Origin: Fundidesulfovibrio agrisoli
Lineage (GTDB): Bacteria; Desulfobacterota; Desulfovibrionia; Desulfovibrionales; Desulfovibrionaceae
Reading direction: 5' to 3'
Assembly: GCF_022808715.1 (NCBI RefSeq)
Contig: NZ_JAKZKX010000015.1
Span: 27,007 to 91,006, forward strand
Length of the DNA: 64,000 bases
A program made the position numbers and the translations under genes. This document shows, one piece after another, positions 16,015 through 24,619 of the stretch; positions within the stretch are counted from its first letter, which is position 1, and every line of letters begins with the position of its first letter. A model generated the notes under the pieces. The model saw nothing but the letters and a program-made list of their open reading frames with translations, was not told where the DNA came from and ran no database searches.

Positions 16015-17598
16015 ATGAACCGAGTCAAGAACGCGGGGCTGGTGGCCCTGGTCGCCCTGGGCGCGCTGATCCCGGCGGCGCACCTCAACCGCTGGTACAG
16101 CCTCTGGGAGGCCCTGGGCTGGCTGGCCCCGGCGGTTTGCCTGATCTTCACCCGCCGGGAATCCGTGCGGCGGGTGAACCAGGTTCTGGCCCTGGCAGGG
16201 TCGCTCCTCACCGTGGACACCATGCTGCACTTCGTGCGGCTGCGCCAGGCCATGGGCGCGCCCTGGCTGCGGCTGGCGGTCATCCTCGGGGTGGCGGCCC
16301 TGGTCACGGCGCTGGCGGCCTGGGTTCTGGAGCACCCGCTGTTCGCCCGCAACGGGAATAAAGACGGCGGAGCGGGACGGCGCAACGGCCGGGACGAGCC
16401 CGGCGCGGGCTCCACAGCTGGAGGTGCGGGCATGAGTGTGAACTCATCGGCGCAGGACGCGCCATGGGCCGGGAACGACGCCCTGGAGGCCGCACTGCCC
16501 CGCACCCTGGGGGCGCCGCACATCGCGGATTTGCGGACGGCCAATCGCAGGCGGGGTGACGCGGACCCACTGTCCGGCGCGTCCGCGAGGCCGGACGCGG
16601 GGGAGCAACAACCCAAGGGAATCTTCCGCGAGTTCCCAGCCGCCGGGTTCGCGGCCTGGGGCATCACGCTGGCTTTGCTGGCCGTGGTGCAGCTCAAGGT
16701 GCGCCCGCCCATGCTTCTGGCGGAACGCTTCGCCCAGGGCGCGGGCTGGCTGGAGATATCGCTGCTGGCGCTCTACGCGGGCTTCCTGGCCGAAACGCTG
16801 TGCGACCCGAAGCGGGCCCCGAAGGCGCGCAGGCGGGCCTGGGGGCTGTTCTCCCTGGTGTTCTTCGGCCAGTTGGCCCTGGGCCTGGCCGGGTTCAAGG
16901 ATTTCCTGATGACCGGCGCGCTGCACCTGCCCGTGCCCGCGCTCATCGTGGCCGGGCCGCTGTTCCGTGGCGAGGGGCTGTTCATGCTGGTTTTGTTTTC
17001 GGCCACGGTGCTGCTGGTGGGCCCGGCCTGGTGCAGCCACCTCTGCTACATCGGAGCCTGGGATTCGGCCATGAGCCAGGCGCGCAAACGTCCGGCATCG
17101 GCCCCGGCCTGGTTGCGCCGGGGGCGCATCCTGCTGGCGGCGGCGGTGTTCGCCGTGGCCTGGGGCCTGGGCCGCATGGGGGTTCCCGTCCTCACGGCGG
17201 TCTGGCTGGCGGCGGCGTTCGGGCTGGCCGGGGTGGGGATCATGGCCTTCGCCTCACGGCGTATGGGCGTGATGGCCCACTGCACGGGCTGGTGCCCCAT
17301 GGGACTGCTGGCCGGGCTGGCCGGAAAACTCTCGCCCTGGCGGCTGACGATCGGCAGCGGCTGCAAAGGCTGCGGCGTGTGCTCGCGGGCCTGCCGCTAC
17401 GACGCCCTGCGCCCCGAGGATCTGGCCCGTAAGCGGCCGGGCGTGTCCTGCTCGCTCTGCCGGGACTGCCTGGGCACCTGCCCCAAGTCGGAGATGGAGC
17501 TGACCTTCCTGGGCCGCTCCGGGCCGTGGGTGTGGGTCGCTTTTTCGGTGCTGGTGGCCGGGCTGCACGCGGTGTTTCTGGGGGTGGCCCGCATCTGA
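16015..17598 (+). CDS. NapH-like membrane polyferredoxin
   Basis: A polytopic membrane protein of 527 residues with two cytoplasmic-type [4Fe-4S] sites at the C-terminus: GCKGCGVCSRACRYDAL and CSLCRDCLGTCPKSE. Conserved membrane-associated cysteine motifs AWCSHLCYIGAWD and HCTGWCPMG match the NapH/MauN/CcoG-like group that moves electrons from quinol to periplasmic reductases. An unusual hydrophilic, Gly- and Ala-rich insertion (residues ~120-205) separates the first four helices from the rest. The ATG at 16015 is preferred to a GTG 12 bases earlier. It is divergent from the Crp/Fnr gene. Confidence 0.75.
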   Translation: MNRVKNAGLVALVALGALIPAAHLNRWYSLWEALGWLAPAVCLIFTRRESVRRVNQVLALAGSLLTVDTMLHFVRLRQAMGAPWLRLAVILGVAALVTALAAWVLEHPLFARNGNKDGGAGRRNGRDEPGAGSTAGGAGMSVNSSAQDAPWAGNDALEAALPRTLGAPHIADLRTANRRRGDADPLSGASARPDAGEQQPKGIFREFPAAGFAAWGITLALLAVVQLKVRPPMLLAERFAQGAGWLEISLLALYAGFLAETLCDPKRAPKARRRAWGLFSLVFFGQLALGLAGFKDFLMTGALHLPVPALIVAGPLFRGEGLFMLVLFSATVLLVGPAWCSHLCYIGAWDSAMSQARKRPASAPAWLRRGRILLAAAVFAVAWGLGRMGVPVLTAVWLAAAFGLAGVGIMAFASRRMGVMAHCTGWCPMGLLAGLAGKLSPWRLTIGSGCKGCGVCSRACRYDALRPEDLARKRPGVSCSLCRDCLGTCPKSEMELTFLGRSGPWVWVAFSVLVAGLHAVFLGVARI

Positions 17599-17604
17599 CG
17601 CGGG

Positions 17605-19050
17605 CTAGAGATAGCTCCTGATCCTGCGCAGGCCGTCGCGAACGGCCGTGCCCAGCGCCCCCATCCAGCCCTCGAAGGGCGCGAAGAGGCAGGCGTAGCG
17701 GTGCAGCGAGACCGCGAGCGACGACACCTTGGCCAGCACCGGCCCCAGCACGGGCACCGGATGCTTCACCAGGGCCATGAGCGGGCGCTCCAGCCAGGGG
17801 TAGCGCACCATCCAGTAGAAATAGGCGTTGAAGCGCTCCAGGGCATCGGTGTCGGGCTGGCGCAGCGTGGCCGAGGTGAACAGGTTGGCCCCGGTCTCGC
17901 CCTGGGGGATCAGGCCCATGCGGAGCGCGATGTCGTAGACGTCCGTGCCCCGGTAGGGCTGCAACAGCCCGGACCAGGGGTGGTTGCCCGCCCTGATGCG
18001 CTGGTTCAGGCGCAGGGTGGCCACGGCCTTTTCAAGCGTCTCGCCGGGCAGGTTGAACATGTTGAAGGTGGAGAAGCGGATGCCGTGCGCGTGCAGCATG
18101 GCCGCGGTGCGCACGATCTGCTCTTCCGAGATCTTCTTGTTGAGCGTCTCGTTGCGCATGGCCGCGTCGCCGCTCTCCACCCCGAAGGAGACCATCCTGC
18201 AGCCCGAGCGGGCCAGCAGTTTGGTGAGGGCCTCGTCCATGAGGTTGGCGCGCACCCCGCACATGAAGGGCAGGCCCACTTCGGCCCGGTACAGCTCCAG
18301 GAATCCCTCCAGCCACTCACTATCCTGCACGAAGAGGTCGTCCACGAAGGTCACGTAGCGTAGCGGCGCGCTGCGGCTGGCGGCGATGTCGCGGATTTCG
18401 TCCAGCACGCGCCGGTGGCCGTGGCGGCGGATGTAGCTGCCCTTGCCCTTGTAGAGCCCGCGCAGCACGCGGTTGTAGCAGAAGCTGCAACTGTAGGGGC
18501 AGCCCCGGGCCACCAGGATCTGCGCGCCCGAGCTTCGGGCAAGCTGGGGGTAGCGCCGGGCGTACAGAGTGCGGTCCGGCCTGGGCAGGCTGTCCAGGTC
18601 CGGGCGCAGGGGGTAGATTTCGTTCTTCGCCACGCCCCGGGCCGTCTTGACCCAGAAGCCCGGCACGTCCGAGCCGTCGCCCCCGGCGGCCAGGGCGTCC
18701 GCGAAGTCGGGCAGGGCGTCCTCGGCCTCGCCCCGGCACACGGCGTCGATGCCTTCCTCCTCGATGAACTCGGGGAAGAAGGTGCAGTGCGGCCCGCCCG
18801 CGATCACGGGCACGTTCATCAGGCGCTTGACGGCACGGGCCGTGCGCGCGGCCCAGTCCTGCAGGCCGCTCATGAGCGAGAAGGCCACGATGTCCGGCTT
18901 GGCCGCCGCCACGGCCGCCATGAAGCCGCGCCCCTCCTCCACCTCCACGAGCACCTCGGCCCGGTGGCCGCGCCGGGCCAGGGCCGCGCTCAAATACATG
19001 GGGCCGAAGGATTCGTACCCGTCGCGCTGCAGGAAGAGGACGGTGGCCAT
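17605..19050 (-). CDS. B12-binding-type radical SAM protein
   Basis: The 481-residue product has an N-terminal Rossmann-like cobalamin-binding domain (MATVLFLQRDGYESFGPMYL...) lacking the DxHxxG histidine, then the radical SAM cluster ARGCPYSCSFCYNRVLRG (CxxxCxxC). It is the last gene of the minus-strand glycan operon; its start overlaps the stop of the glycosyltransferase gene by one base (TGATG). Class B radical SAM enzymes often methylate or rearrange unactivated carbons; here the substrate is probably a sugar or lipid intermediate. Confidence 0.82.
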   Translation of the reverse strand: MATVLFLQRDGYESFGPMYLSAALARRGHRAEVLVEVEEGRGFMAAVAAAKPDIVAFSLMSGLQDWAARTARAVKRLMNVPVIAGGPHCTFFPEFIEEEGIDAVCRGEAEDALPDFADALAAGGDGSDVPGFWVKTARGVAKNEIYPLRPDLDSLPRPDRTLYARRYPQLARSSGAQILVARGCPYSCSFCYNRVLRGLYKGKGSYIRRHGHRRVLDEIRDIAASRSAPLRYVTFVDDLFVQDSEWLEGFLELYRAEVGLPFMCGVRANLMDEALTKLLARSGCRMVSFGVESGDAAMRNETLNKKISEEQIVRTAAMLHAHGIRFSTFNMFNLPGETLEKAVATLRLNQRIRAGNHPWSGLLQPYRGTDVYDIALRMGLIPQGETGANLFTSATLRQPDTDALERFNAYFYWMVRYPWLERPLMALVKHPVPVLGPVLAKVSSLAVSLHRYACLFAPFEGWMGALGTAVRDGLRRIRSYL

Positions 19051-20342
19051 CAGCGGCTGGAGAGGTCCAGCACTTCGGGGGTGTAGAGGGCCACTTCCTT
19101 CTTCATGATGGCGCGCCAGTCGTACTCGCGCTCCACCAGCTCGCGCCCGGCCGCGCCCATGCGGCGGGCCAGCTCGCGGTCCTCGATGAGGCGCAGGAAG
19201 GCGGCCGCGTAGGCGGCCACGTCCTCGGAGGGGCAGACCAGACCGTTCTCGCCGTCCTTGACGATGCGCCCGATGGCCTTGAGCCTGGTGACCACCACGG
19301 GCAGCCCGCAGGCCCAGTACTCGAAGAGCTTGAAGGAGAGGTAGTTGTCGTGGTTGAGCGTGGCCCGCAGGGTCATGGCGCCCACGTCGCAGGCGTTGAC
19401 GTAGGCCGGGACCTCGTTGTGCGGAATCCAGCCGGGGCTTACGATGTGCTGGGCCAGCCCCAAGCTCTCGATCATGGGCTTGATGACCCCGTCGAAGTAG
19501 GGGCCGCCCCCGCCCAGGATGAGCAGGCGCGTGTCCGGCCGGGTCTTGACCACTTCGGCCAGCACGTTCAGGAGCACGTCCACGCCGTCGTCGTGCTTGA
19601 TGTCGCCGTGGAAGATGATGAGCGGGGTCTCGTCGGCGATGCCCAGCTTGCGGCGCACGGCCGCCCCGTCCAGGCCGGGGCGGAAAGTCTGGGCGTCGGT
19701 GCCGTCGGGCACAACCACCACCTTCTCGGGCGGCAGGCCCTTGTTCACGATGAGGTGCTCGCGCATCACGTCGGAGACGACGAACACGTTGCGCGCCCGG
19801 CCCAGCACCAGGTTCTCCATCCAGACCAGGGGCTTGGCCAGCAGGGGCATGTCCGTGCGGGCGATGTCGGAATAGAAATCAGTGAAGTCGAGGAACACGG
19901 GCCGCCGGATGAGCCAGCCCGCCACCACGGCGGCCATGCCCGCCAGGGGGTTCCAGGCGTGCACGGCGCAGAAGCCGCGCGCCCCGGAGCGGCGGTACCA
20001 GGCCTCCAGCACCACGATGGAGATGATCGAGGCCAGGAAGTGCCAGATGCGCACCGGCAGGCGAAGCGCCCCGTAGAGCGACTTGCCGAAGCCGGGGTAC
20101 TGGTTCATCCAGATCCATTCGGTGAAGTAGGAGGCCCTGGAGCCCAGGTCCCGGCTGGGGGCGATCATGTTCACCAGGGCCTTCTTCTGGGCGATGATCT
20201 CCCTGGCCAGCCAGTACATGCGCAGGTTGGCGCGCGACACCGGCGGGATGGTGGTTTCCACGATGATGGCCACCTTGGGGTGGCTCCCCAGGTCGAACCC
20301 GTCGGGGACGTTCTGTGCTGCGGTCTTGCGGAATGAGGTCAT
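19050..20342 (-). CDS. Glycosyltransferase family 4
   Basis: A 430-residue GT-B enzyme. The C-terminal donor site shows VVVPDGTDAQTFRP, LIIFHGDIKHDDGVDVLLN and the sugar-nucleotide motif SFKLFEYWACGLPVVVT with the GT4 Glu-x7-Glu variant, ending in GENGLVCPSEDVAAYA. The N-terminal half has a hydrophobic stretch (FLASIISIVVLEAW) that may dock to the membrane. It transfers a sugar from a nucleotide donor to a growing glycan or glycolipid. It lies 3 bases from the radical SAM gene upstream in the operon. Confidence 0.85.
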   Translation of the reverse strand: MTSFRKTAAQNVPDGFDLGSHPKVAIIVETTIPPVSRANLRMYWLAREIIAQKKALVNMIAPSRDLGSRASYFTEWIWMNQYPGFGKSLYGALRLPVRIWHFLASIISIVVLEAWYRRSGARGFCAVHAWNPLAGMAAVVAGWLIRRPVFLDFTDFYSDIARTDMPLLAKPLVWMENLVLGRARNVFVVSDVMREHLIVNKGLPPEKVVVVPDGTDAQTFRPGLDGAAVRRKLGIADETPLIIFHGDIKHDDGVDVLLNVLAEVVKTRPDTRLLILGGGGPYFDGVIKPMIESLGLAQHIVSPGWIPHNEVPAYVNACDVGAMTLRATLNHDNYLSFKLFEYWACGLPVVVTRLKAIGRIVKDGENGLVCPSEDVAAYAAAFLRLIEDRELARRMGAAGRELVEREYDWRAIMKKEVALYTPEVLDLSSR

Positions 20343-20345
20343 GGC

Positions 20346-21755
20346 TTACTCTGTGAGGCTCACCGTGGAGTGGCCCTTGCGGATCATGCTCAAGAACTCG
20401 CGCAGGTCCTGAAGCAGGTATTTGGGGTTGAGCAGGTCCCGCTTGAGGCGCGCGAGGATGTATTCCGGGCGCAGGTAGTACTTGAGGTAGCCCTGCTTCT
20501 TGAGCTCCAGCACGCGTTCCTTGGTGATTCCGTCCGGGTAGTACTTGGGCCAGACGGAGAAGAAGTCCTCGCCGTACTCGAAGTTGATGTAGCGGTCGAT
20601 GAAGTCGGGCGGCACCTTGCCCTCCTCCAGGGCGATCTTCCAAAGGCGCGAGCCCGGCAGGGGCACGGCCAGCTTGAAACCCACCTGGGTCAGGCACTTC
20701 ACGCCCATGCTCTTGAGCTTGGCCGGGAAGAAGCAGGTCTGGGCCAGCTCCGCCTCGGTCTCGGTGGGGTGGCCAAGCACGAAGGAGGCCTCCACCTCGA
20801 AGGGGTGGCGGTCCAGTATCTTGAAGGATTCGAAGATCTGCTTGTCGCTGATGCGCTTGCCCACGATCTCGCGGCGCACTCGCTCGCTGCCGGTCTCCAC
20901 GCCCACGAAGAAGTCGCGGCAACCCGCGCGCCACATCAGGTCCAGCACGTCGGGGTTTATCTGGTCAAGCCGGATGCCCCCGGCGGACCAGCGCACCGGC
21001 TTGCCCCAGCGCATCAGGCCCTCGCAGAACTCCACCACGTTGCGCTCGCGCAGGGTGAAGCTCTCGTCCAGGAAGCCGTAGCGGCCCCCGAAGATGTCGT
21101 AGCCGCGCTTCATCTCCTCCAGAAGGTTCCCGGCGGAGCGGAAGCGCACCTTGCGCGACATGGGCGAGCGCGAGCAGAACACGCAGTTGAAGGGGCAGCC
21201 CCGCGTGCCGAGCAGCGGGTAGTACTGGAGCCCGGCCTCCTTGTAGGCCTCGAGGGGCGTGAGGTCGTAGGCGGGGAAGGGCATGTCGTCCAGGCTGGCG
21301 GTCATCTCGCCGTTGAAGGTGCCGCGCACCTTCTCCCCGCCGAGCACGCGCCTGGCCAGCTTGGTGAAGGTGATGTCCCCGTCGCCGACCACGCCGATGT
21401 CCACCTGGGGGTAGCGCTCAAGGAAGGTGGGGTCGTTGCTGATGTGGAAGCCGCCCAGGGCGATGGTCAGCTTGTCGCCGAAGCGCTGGCGCATCCCGTT
21501 CACGATGCGCATGGTGATGTGTATCTGCGGCGAGTTGGAGGAGATGCCCACCAGGGGGATGTTCTCCGCCGAGATGACGTCGTTGATCTTCTCCACCGTG
21601 AGGGGCTCGATGCCCAGGTCGATGATCCTGGGGTTCATGCCCTCCTGGCGCAGCGAGGCGGCCAGGTAGTTGAGCCCGATGGGCGGGTAGTACTGGATGC
21701 CCCGGGCCACCCGGCCGTAGGTGAAGGAGGAGTTTATCAGCAGAACGTCCGTCAT
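20346..21755 (-). CDS. B12-binding domain radical SAM protein
   Basis: A 469-residue enzyme with an N-terminal cobalamin-binding-type domain (VLLINSSFTYGRVARGIQYYPPIGLNYL split by the usual P-x-G-L-x-Y motif) and a radical SAM core with TRGCPFNCVFCSRSPMS. It is distinct from the other radical SAM protein of the operon. The start ATG overlaps the methyltransferase stop (4 bases). Likely role: modification of a lipid or sugar precursor, in concert with the adjacent methyltransferases. Confidence 0.85.
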   Translation of the reverse strand: MTDVLLINSSFTYGRVARGIQYYPPIGLNYLAASLRQEGMNPRIIDLGIEPLTVEKINDVISAENIPLVGISSNSPQIHITMRIVNGMRQRFGDKLTIALGGFHISNDPTFLERYPQVDIGVVGDGDITFTKLARRVLGGEKVRGTFNGEMTASLDDMPFPAYDLTPLEAYKEAGLQYYPLLGTRGCPFNCVFCSRSPMSRKVRFRSAGNLLEEMKRGYDIFGGRYGFLDESFTLRERNVVEFCEGLMRWGKPVRWSAGGIRLDQINPDVLDLMWRAGCRDFFVGVETGSERVRREIVGKRISDKQIFESFKILDRHPFEVEASFVLGHPTETEAELAQTCFFPAKLKSMGVKCLTQVGFKLAVPLPGSRLWKIALEEGKVPPDFIDRYINFEYGEDFFSVWPKYYPDGITKERVLELKKQGYLKYYLRPEYILARLKRDLLNPKYLLQDLREFLSMIRKGHSTVSLTE

Positions 21756-22630
21756 CGCGGGGCCTCCTTCTTGCGGGCCACGGCCACCAGGTTGCCGCCG
21801 CCAAGCGGCCCCTGGAGCTTGAGCCCGCCTACCACCAGGGCCATGAGGTGGGTCCAGGGCGAGGTGTAGTGAACGCCGCGCACGAAGCGGTGCGGGTCGC
21901 CCATGCCCTCGATGCGGATGGAGAGCGGGGCGAAGCCAGAGCCTTCGAGGGCGCGGGTCATGGATGCGGCCTCGAAATAGCAGAGGTGCTCCAGCATGTA
22001 GTGCACCGCGAAATCCTTGCGGCCAAGCATGTTGGAGAGGGTGTTCTGCAGGTTGGACTGCCGGGGCACCTCGCAGTAGAGCACGCCTCCGGGCTTGAGC
22101 AGGCCCCACACGCGGCTCAGGGCCTCCATGGGCTCGAAGAAGTGCTCCAGCACGTGGTTCAGGTGCACCAGGTCGAAGGACGAATCCGGGAAGGGACATT
22201 CCTCCGGGAAGACGCCGTGGGCCAGTTCGGCCGCCGGGACGGTGCCCCTCAGCACCTCCACGGTCTCCTCCGCGAACTCCTGCCCGCAGGCCTTCCAGCC
22301 GCGCTCCAGGGCCGCCTCGAGGAACTGCCCGCGCCCGCAGCCCACCTCCAGCACGCGGCCGGGGCCGCCCGTGAGCGGCTCCAGGACGGCCAGGCGGTGG
22401 GCGAACATGGCCTTGCGCTCGGCGAACTGGGCCGGGAAGTACTGGCCGTCGTAGTATTCCTGCGAGGCGTAGAGCGCGCTCAGGGCCTCCAGCGTGGGCA
22501 TGGGGTTCTGGTATTTGAGGCCGCAGCTTGCGCAGCGCACGAGCCGGACGGTCTGGTCCTGGTGGTACTGCGTGGCGCGGTCGCAGCGGCAGACGGGGCA
22601 GACGGAGGCGGGCTTTGAGGCGTGGTTCAT
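21752..22630 (-). CDS. Class I SAM-dependent methyltransferase with N-terminal zinc-type cysteines
   Basis: The 292-residue protein starts with a CPVCRCD...CASCGLKY cysteine pair set, as in sugar C-methyltransferases, followed by the SAM motif VLEVGCGRGQFLEAAL and the acidic motif FDLVHLNHVLEHFFEP, then LLKPGGVLYCEVP. This combination occurs in methyltransferases of surface polysaccharide loci. It is coupled to the radical SAM gene by an ATGA overlap. Confidence 0.85.
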   Translation of the reverse strand: MNHASKPASVCPVCRCDRATQYHQDQTVRLVRCASCGLKYQNPMPTLEALSALYASQEYYDGQYFPAQFAERKAMFAHRLAVLEPLTGGPGRVLEVGCGRGQFLEAALERGWKACGQEFAEETVEVLRGTVPAAELAHGVFPEECPFPDSSFDLVHLNHVLEHFFEPMEALSRVWGLLKPGGVLYCEVPRQSNLQNTLSNMLGRKDFAVHYMLEHLCYFEAASMTRALEGSGFAPLSIRIEGMGDPHRFVRGVHYTSPWTHLMALVVGGLKLQGPLGGGNLVAVARKKEAPR

Positions 22631-22663
22631 TTGCGCGAGCCTAGCTTTTGACCGCGAGGGGGG

Positions 22664-23905
22664 TCAAGCGGGTCCTGGGCCGTAGCCCATGGCGGCCAGG
22701 GTGCGGCCGTAGATGTTGTCCCAGAGGTTCTCGCGCGAGGCGGCCACCACGTTTGCCCGCACCGCGAAGTAGGCCGCCGGGTGGGAGAGCAGCTCCACCA
22801 CCGCGCCGGTCAGGGCCTCGGGAGAATATTCGATGACCCGGCCCAGGTTCTTCTCCAGAACCTCGCGGTGGGAGGGCGGCACCTCGGTGGTGACGATGGG
22901 CAGGCCGCAGCCGATGGCCTCGCGGATCTTGATGACATCCCCGAAGCGCTTCACGCTGGTCTCCAATGGGGCGTACGGGGCGAGGGCCAGGGCCGCGCCC
23001 AGTTGGGCGTCCAGGATGCGCTTGCGGTCCGTGACGAAGCCGTGCCAGGTCACGGCGCCGCTTAAGCCCAGGGCCTCGGCCCGGGCCTTGAGCCGGGGCA
23101 GGTCCGGCCCGTCGCCCAGCACGTCCAGGCGGATTTGCGGCAGGGCCGCGCGGATGGCGGGCAGGGCTTCCACGATCACGTCCAGCCCGTTCTCAGGGCC
23201 GATGCCGCCGCAGAACACCAGGCGGTTCAGGTCCACCTCGCTGTCGGGCGGGATCACCACCCCGTCGGGGATGAAGCCGAAGGGCACCCAGTGCTGCTGG
23301 CCGAATTTCGAGTCGTCGAAGTGCAGGATGTCGCGCCGGGCGTCGGCGATGGCGTAGGTGTAGTTCCAGATGTGGCCGCTCAGGTTGCAGGCGGCGCGGT
23401 CCATCTCCAGGTAGACGCGGTTGAGCGTCTTGTTGGCGAACTTCCAGGGCGACCAGTCCGAGATGTAGTAGACCGACTCGTCCACGAGCCTGAGCCTGCG
23501 CAGCACCCCGCCCAGGATGGCCAGCAGGGATTCCACCCCGATGAACAGGTCGTAGCGGCGGTTGAAGGCCTGGGCCGCCCAGAGGCAGGCCAGCAGGTCG
23601 CGGACCTTGAGGCGCATGTAGGTGCGCGGCCCGGCCTCGCCGTCCGCCACCAGGAAGGGCCTGGTGGCCAGCGGCCCCCAGGTCTTGAAGGCGGTGCGGC
23701 GGCCGTTCTCGTACAGGCTCAGTTGCGGGCGGACCACCATGCCCTTGCGCGGCACCGAGAGCTCCAGCAGGGCCAGCGTGCGGCAGCGCCTTGAGAAGTA
23801 GTCGCGCAGGGGCCAGGCCGGGCTGTTGTGCCGGATGGGCTCGCCGGATTCGTCCAGAATGTCGGAGCAGGTGGCGATGAACGCGGAGTCGAGGCGCCTT
23901 GGCAT
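22664..23905 (-). CDS. Glycosyltransferase (GT-B, group 1-like)
   Basis: The 413-residue protein has a GT4-like C-terminal domain: LVFCGGIGPENGLDVIVEALP, LDVLGDGPDLPRLKARA, VTWHGFVTDRKRI and KIREAIGCGLPIVTTEV. It probably extends the same glycan as its neighbours. It is separated from the next gene by 33 bases. Confidence 0.83.
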   Translation of the reverse strand: MPRRLDSAFIATCSDILDESGEPIRHNSPAWPLRDYFSRRCRTLALLELSVPRKGMVVRPQLSLYENGRRTAFKTWGPLATRPFLVADGEAGPRTYMRLKVRDLLACLWAAQAFNRRYDLFIGVESLLAILGGVLRRLRLVDESVYYISDWSPWKFANKTLNRVYLEMDRAACNLSGHIWNYTYAIADARRDILHFDDSKFGQQHWVPFGFIPDGVVIPPDSEVDLNRLVFCGGIGPENGLDVIVEALPAIRAALPQIRLDVLGDGPDLPRLKARAEALGLSGAVTWHGFVTDRKRILDAQLGAALALAPYAPLETSVKRFGDVIKIREAIGCGLPIVTTEVPPSHREVLEKNLGRVIEYSPEALTGAVVELLSHPAAYFAVRANVVAASRENLWDNIYGRTLAAMGYGPGPA

Positions 23906-23914
23906 GGGCTGTCC

Positions 23915-24619
23915 TTACGCGGCCCTGGGCGCGCGGGCCTTGGCCAGGATCAGCGCCGCGTGCCTGGCGTCCAGGCGGGCCATGGCCCTGCCCGCGCCGC
24001 CCGGCAGGGGGAAGTACCCGGCCCCGGCCATGCGCTCCACCGCGAACCCGTGGGAGGCGAGCATGTCCTTGAGGCCCTGGTGCGCGAACACGCGCAGGTG
24101 GGGGCTCTCGTCCTCGCCCAGCGCGCCGAAGCGCCCGGGCTGGAACACGTTGCCCAGGCGTTTGGTGGGGCTGAGCGCGATGGTCATGGTGAAGGGCTGC
24201 TGCCCGAGCATGAGCGCCAGCACGTTGTGCCAGGAGGCCAGGTTCTCCGTGCCCACGATGGCCACGCCGCCGGGCCTCAGGATGCGCCGGGCCTCGGCCA
24301 GGTGCGTGTCCGCGTCCAGGATGTGCTCCACCACGAAGTGGGAGAACACAACGTCGAAGCTGGCGTCGGCGTATGGCAGGGGGGTGTTCAGGTCGTGCAC
24401 GAGCACGTCCATGCCAGCCGCGGCGGCGGCTCCGGCCTTGGCCTCGTGGTTCTCCACGCCGCTCAGGGCCGTGCCCGGGGGCAGCATGGAGCGGGCGAAG
24501 GAGCCGTCCCCGCAGCCCAGGTCGCAGGCGCTGCCGAGGCGTTCATCGCGCAGCATCCGCGCCACCACGGCCCGGTAGTCCGCCAGCCAGCCCTCCCAGG
24601 AGCGCGCGCCCAGGCTCAC
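23915..24619 (-). CDS. Class I SAM-dependent methyltransferase
   Basis: A 234-residue Methyltransf_11-type enzyme: SACDLGCGDGSFARSMLP (SAM site), FDVVFSHFVVEHILD, and ILRPGGVAIVGTENLAS. It starts with GTG overlapping the stop of the GT-C-like gene (GTGA). Substrate not identifiable; glycan or lipid O-methylation is inferred from the operon. Confidence 0.83.
   Translation of the reverse strand: MSLGARSWEGWLADYRAVVARMLRDERLGSACDLGCGDGSFARSMLPPGTALSGVENHEAKAGAAAAAGMDVLVHDLNTPLPYADASFDVVFSHFVVEHILDADTHLAEARRILRPGGVAIVGTENLASWHNVLALMLGQQPFTMTIALSPTKRLGNVFQPGRFGALGEDESPHLRVFAHQGLKDMLASHGFAVERMAGAGYFPLPGGAGRAMARLDARHAALILAKARAPRAA

Noticed and set aside
20370..21869. A 499-codon plus-strand frame opposite the radical SAM gene
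   Set aside because: No domain, repetitive Leu/Ala/Val/Gly/Glu content, and the minus strand has the CxxxCxxC radical SAM motif.
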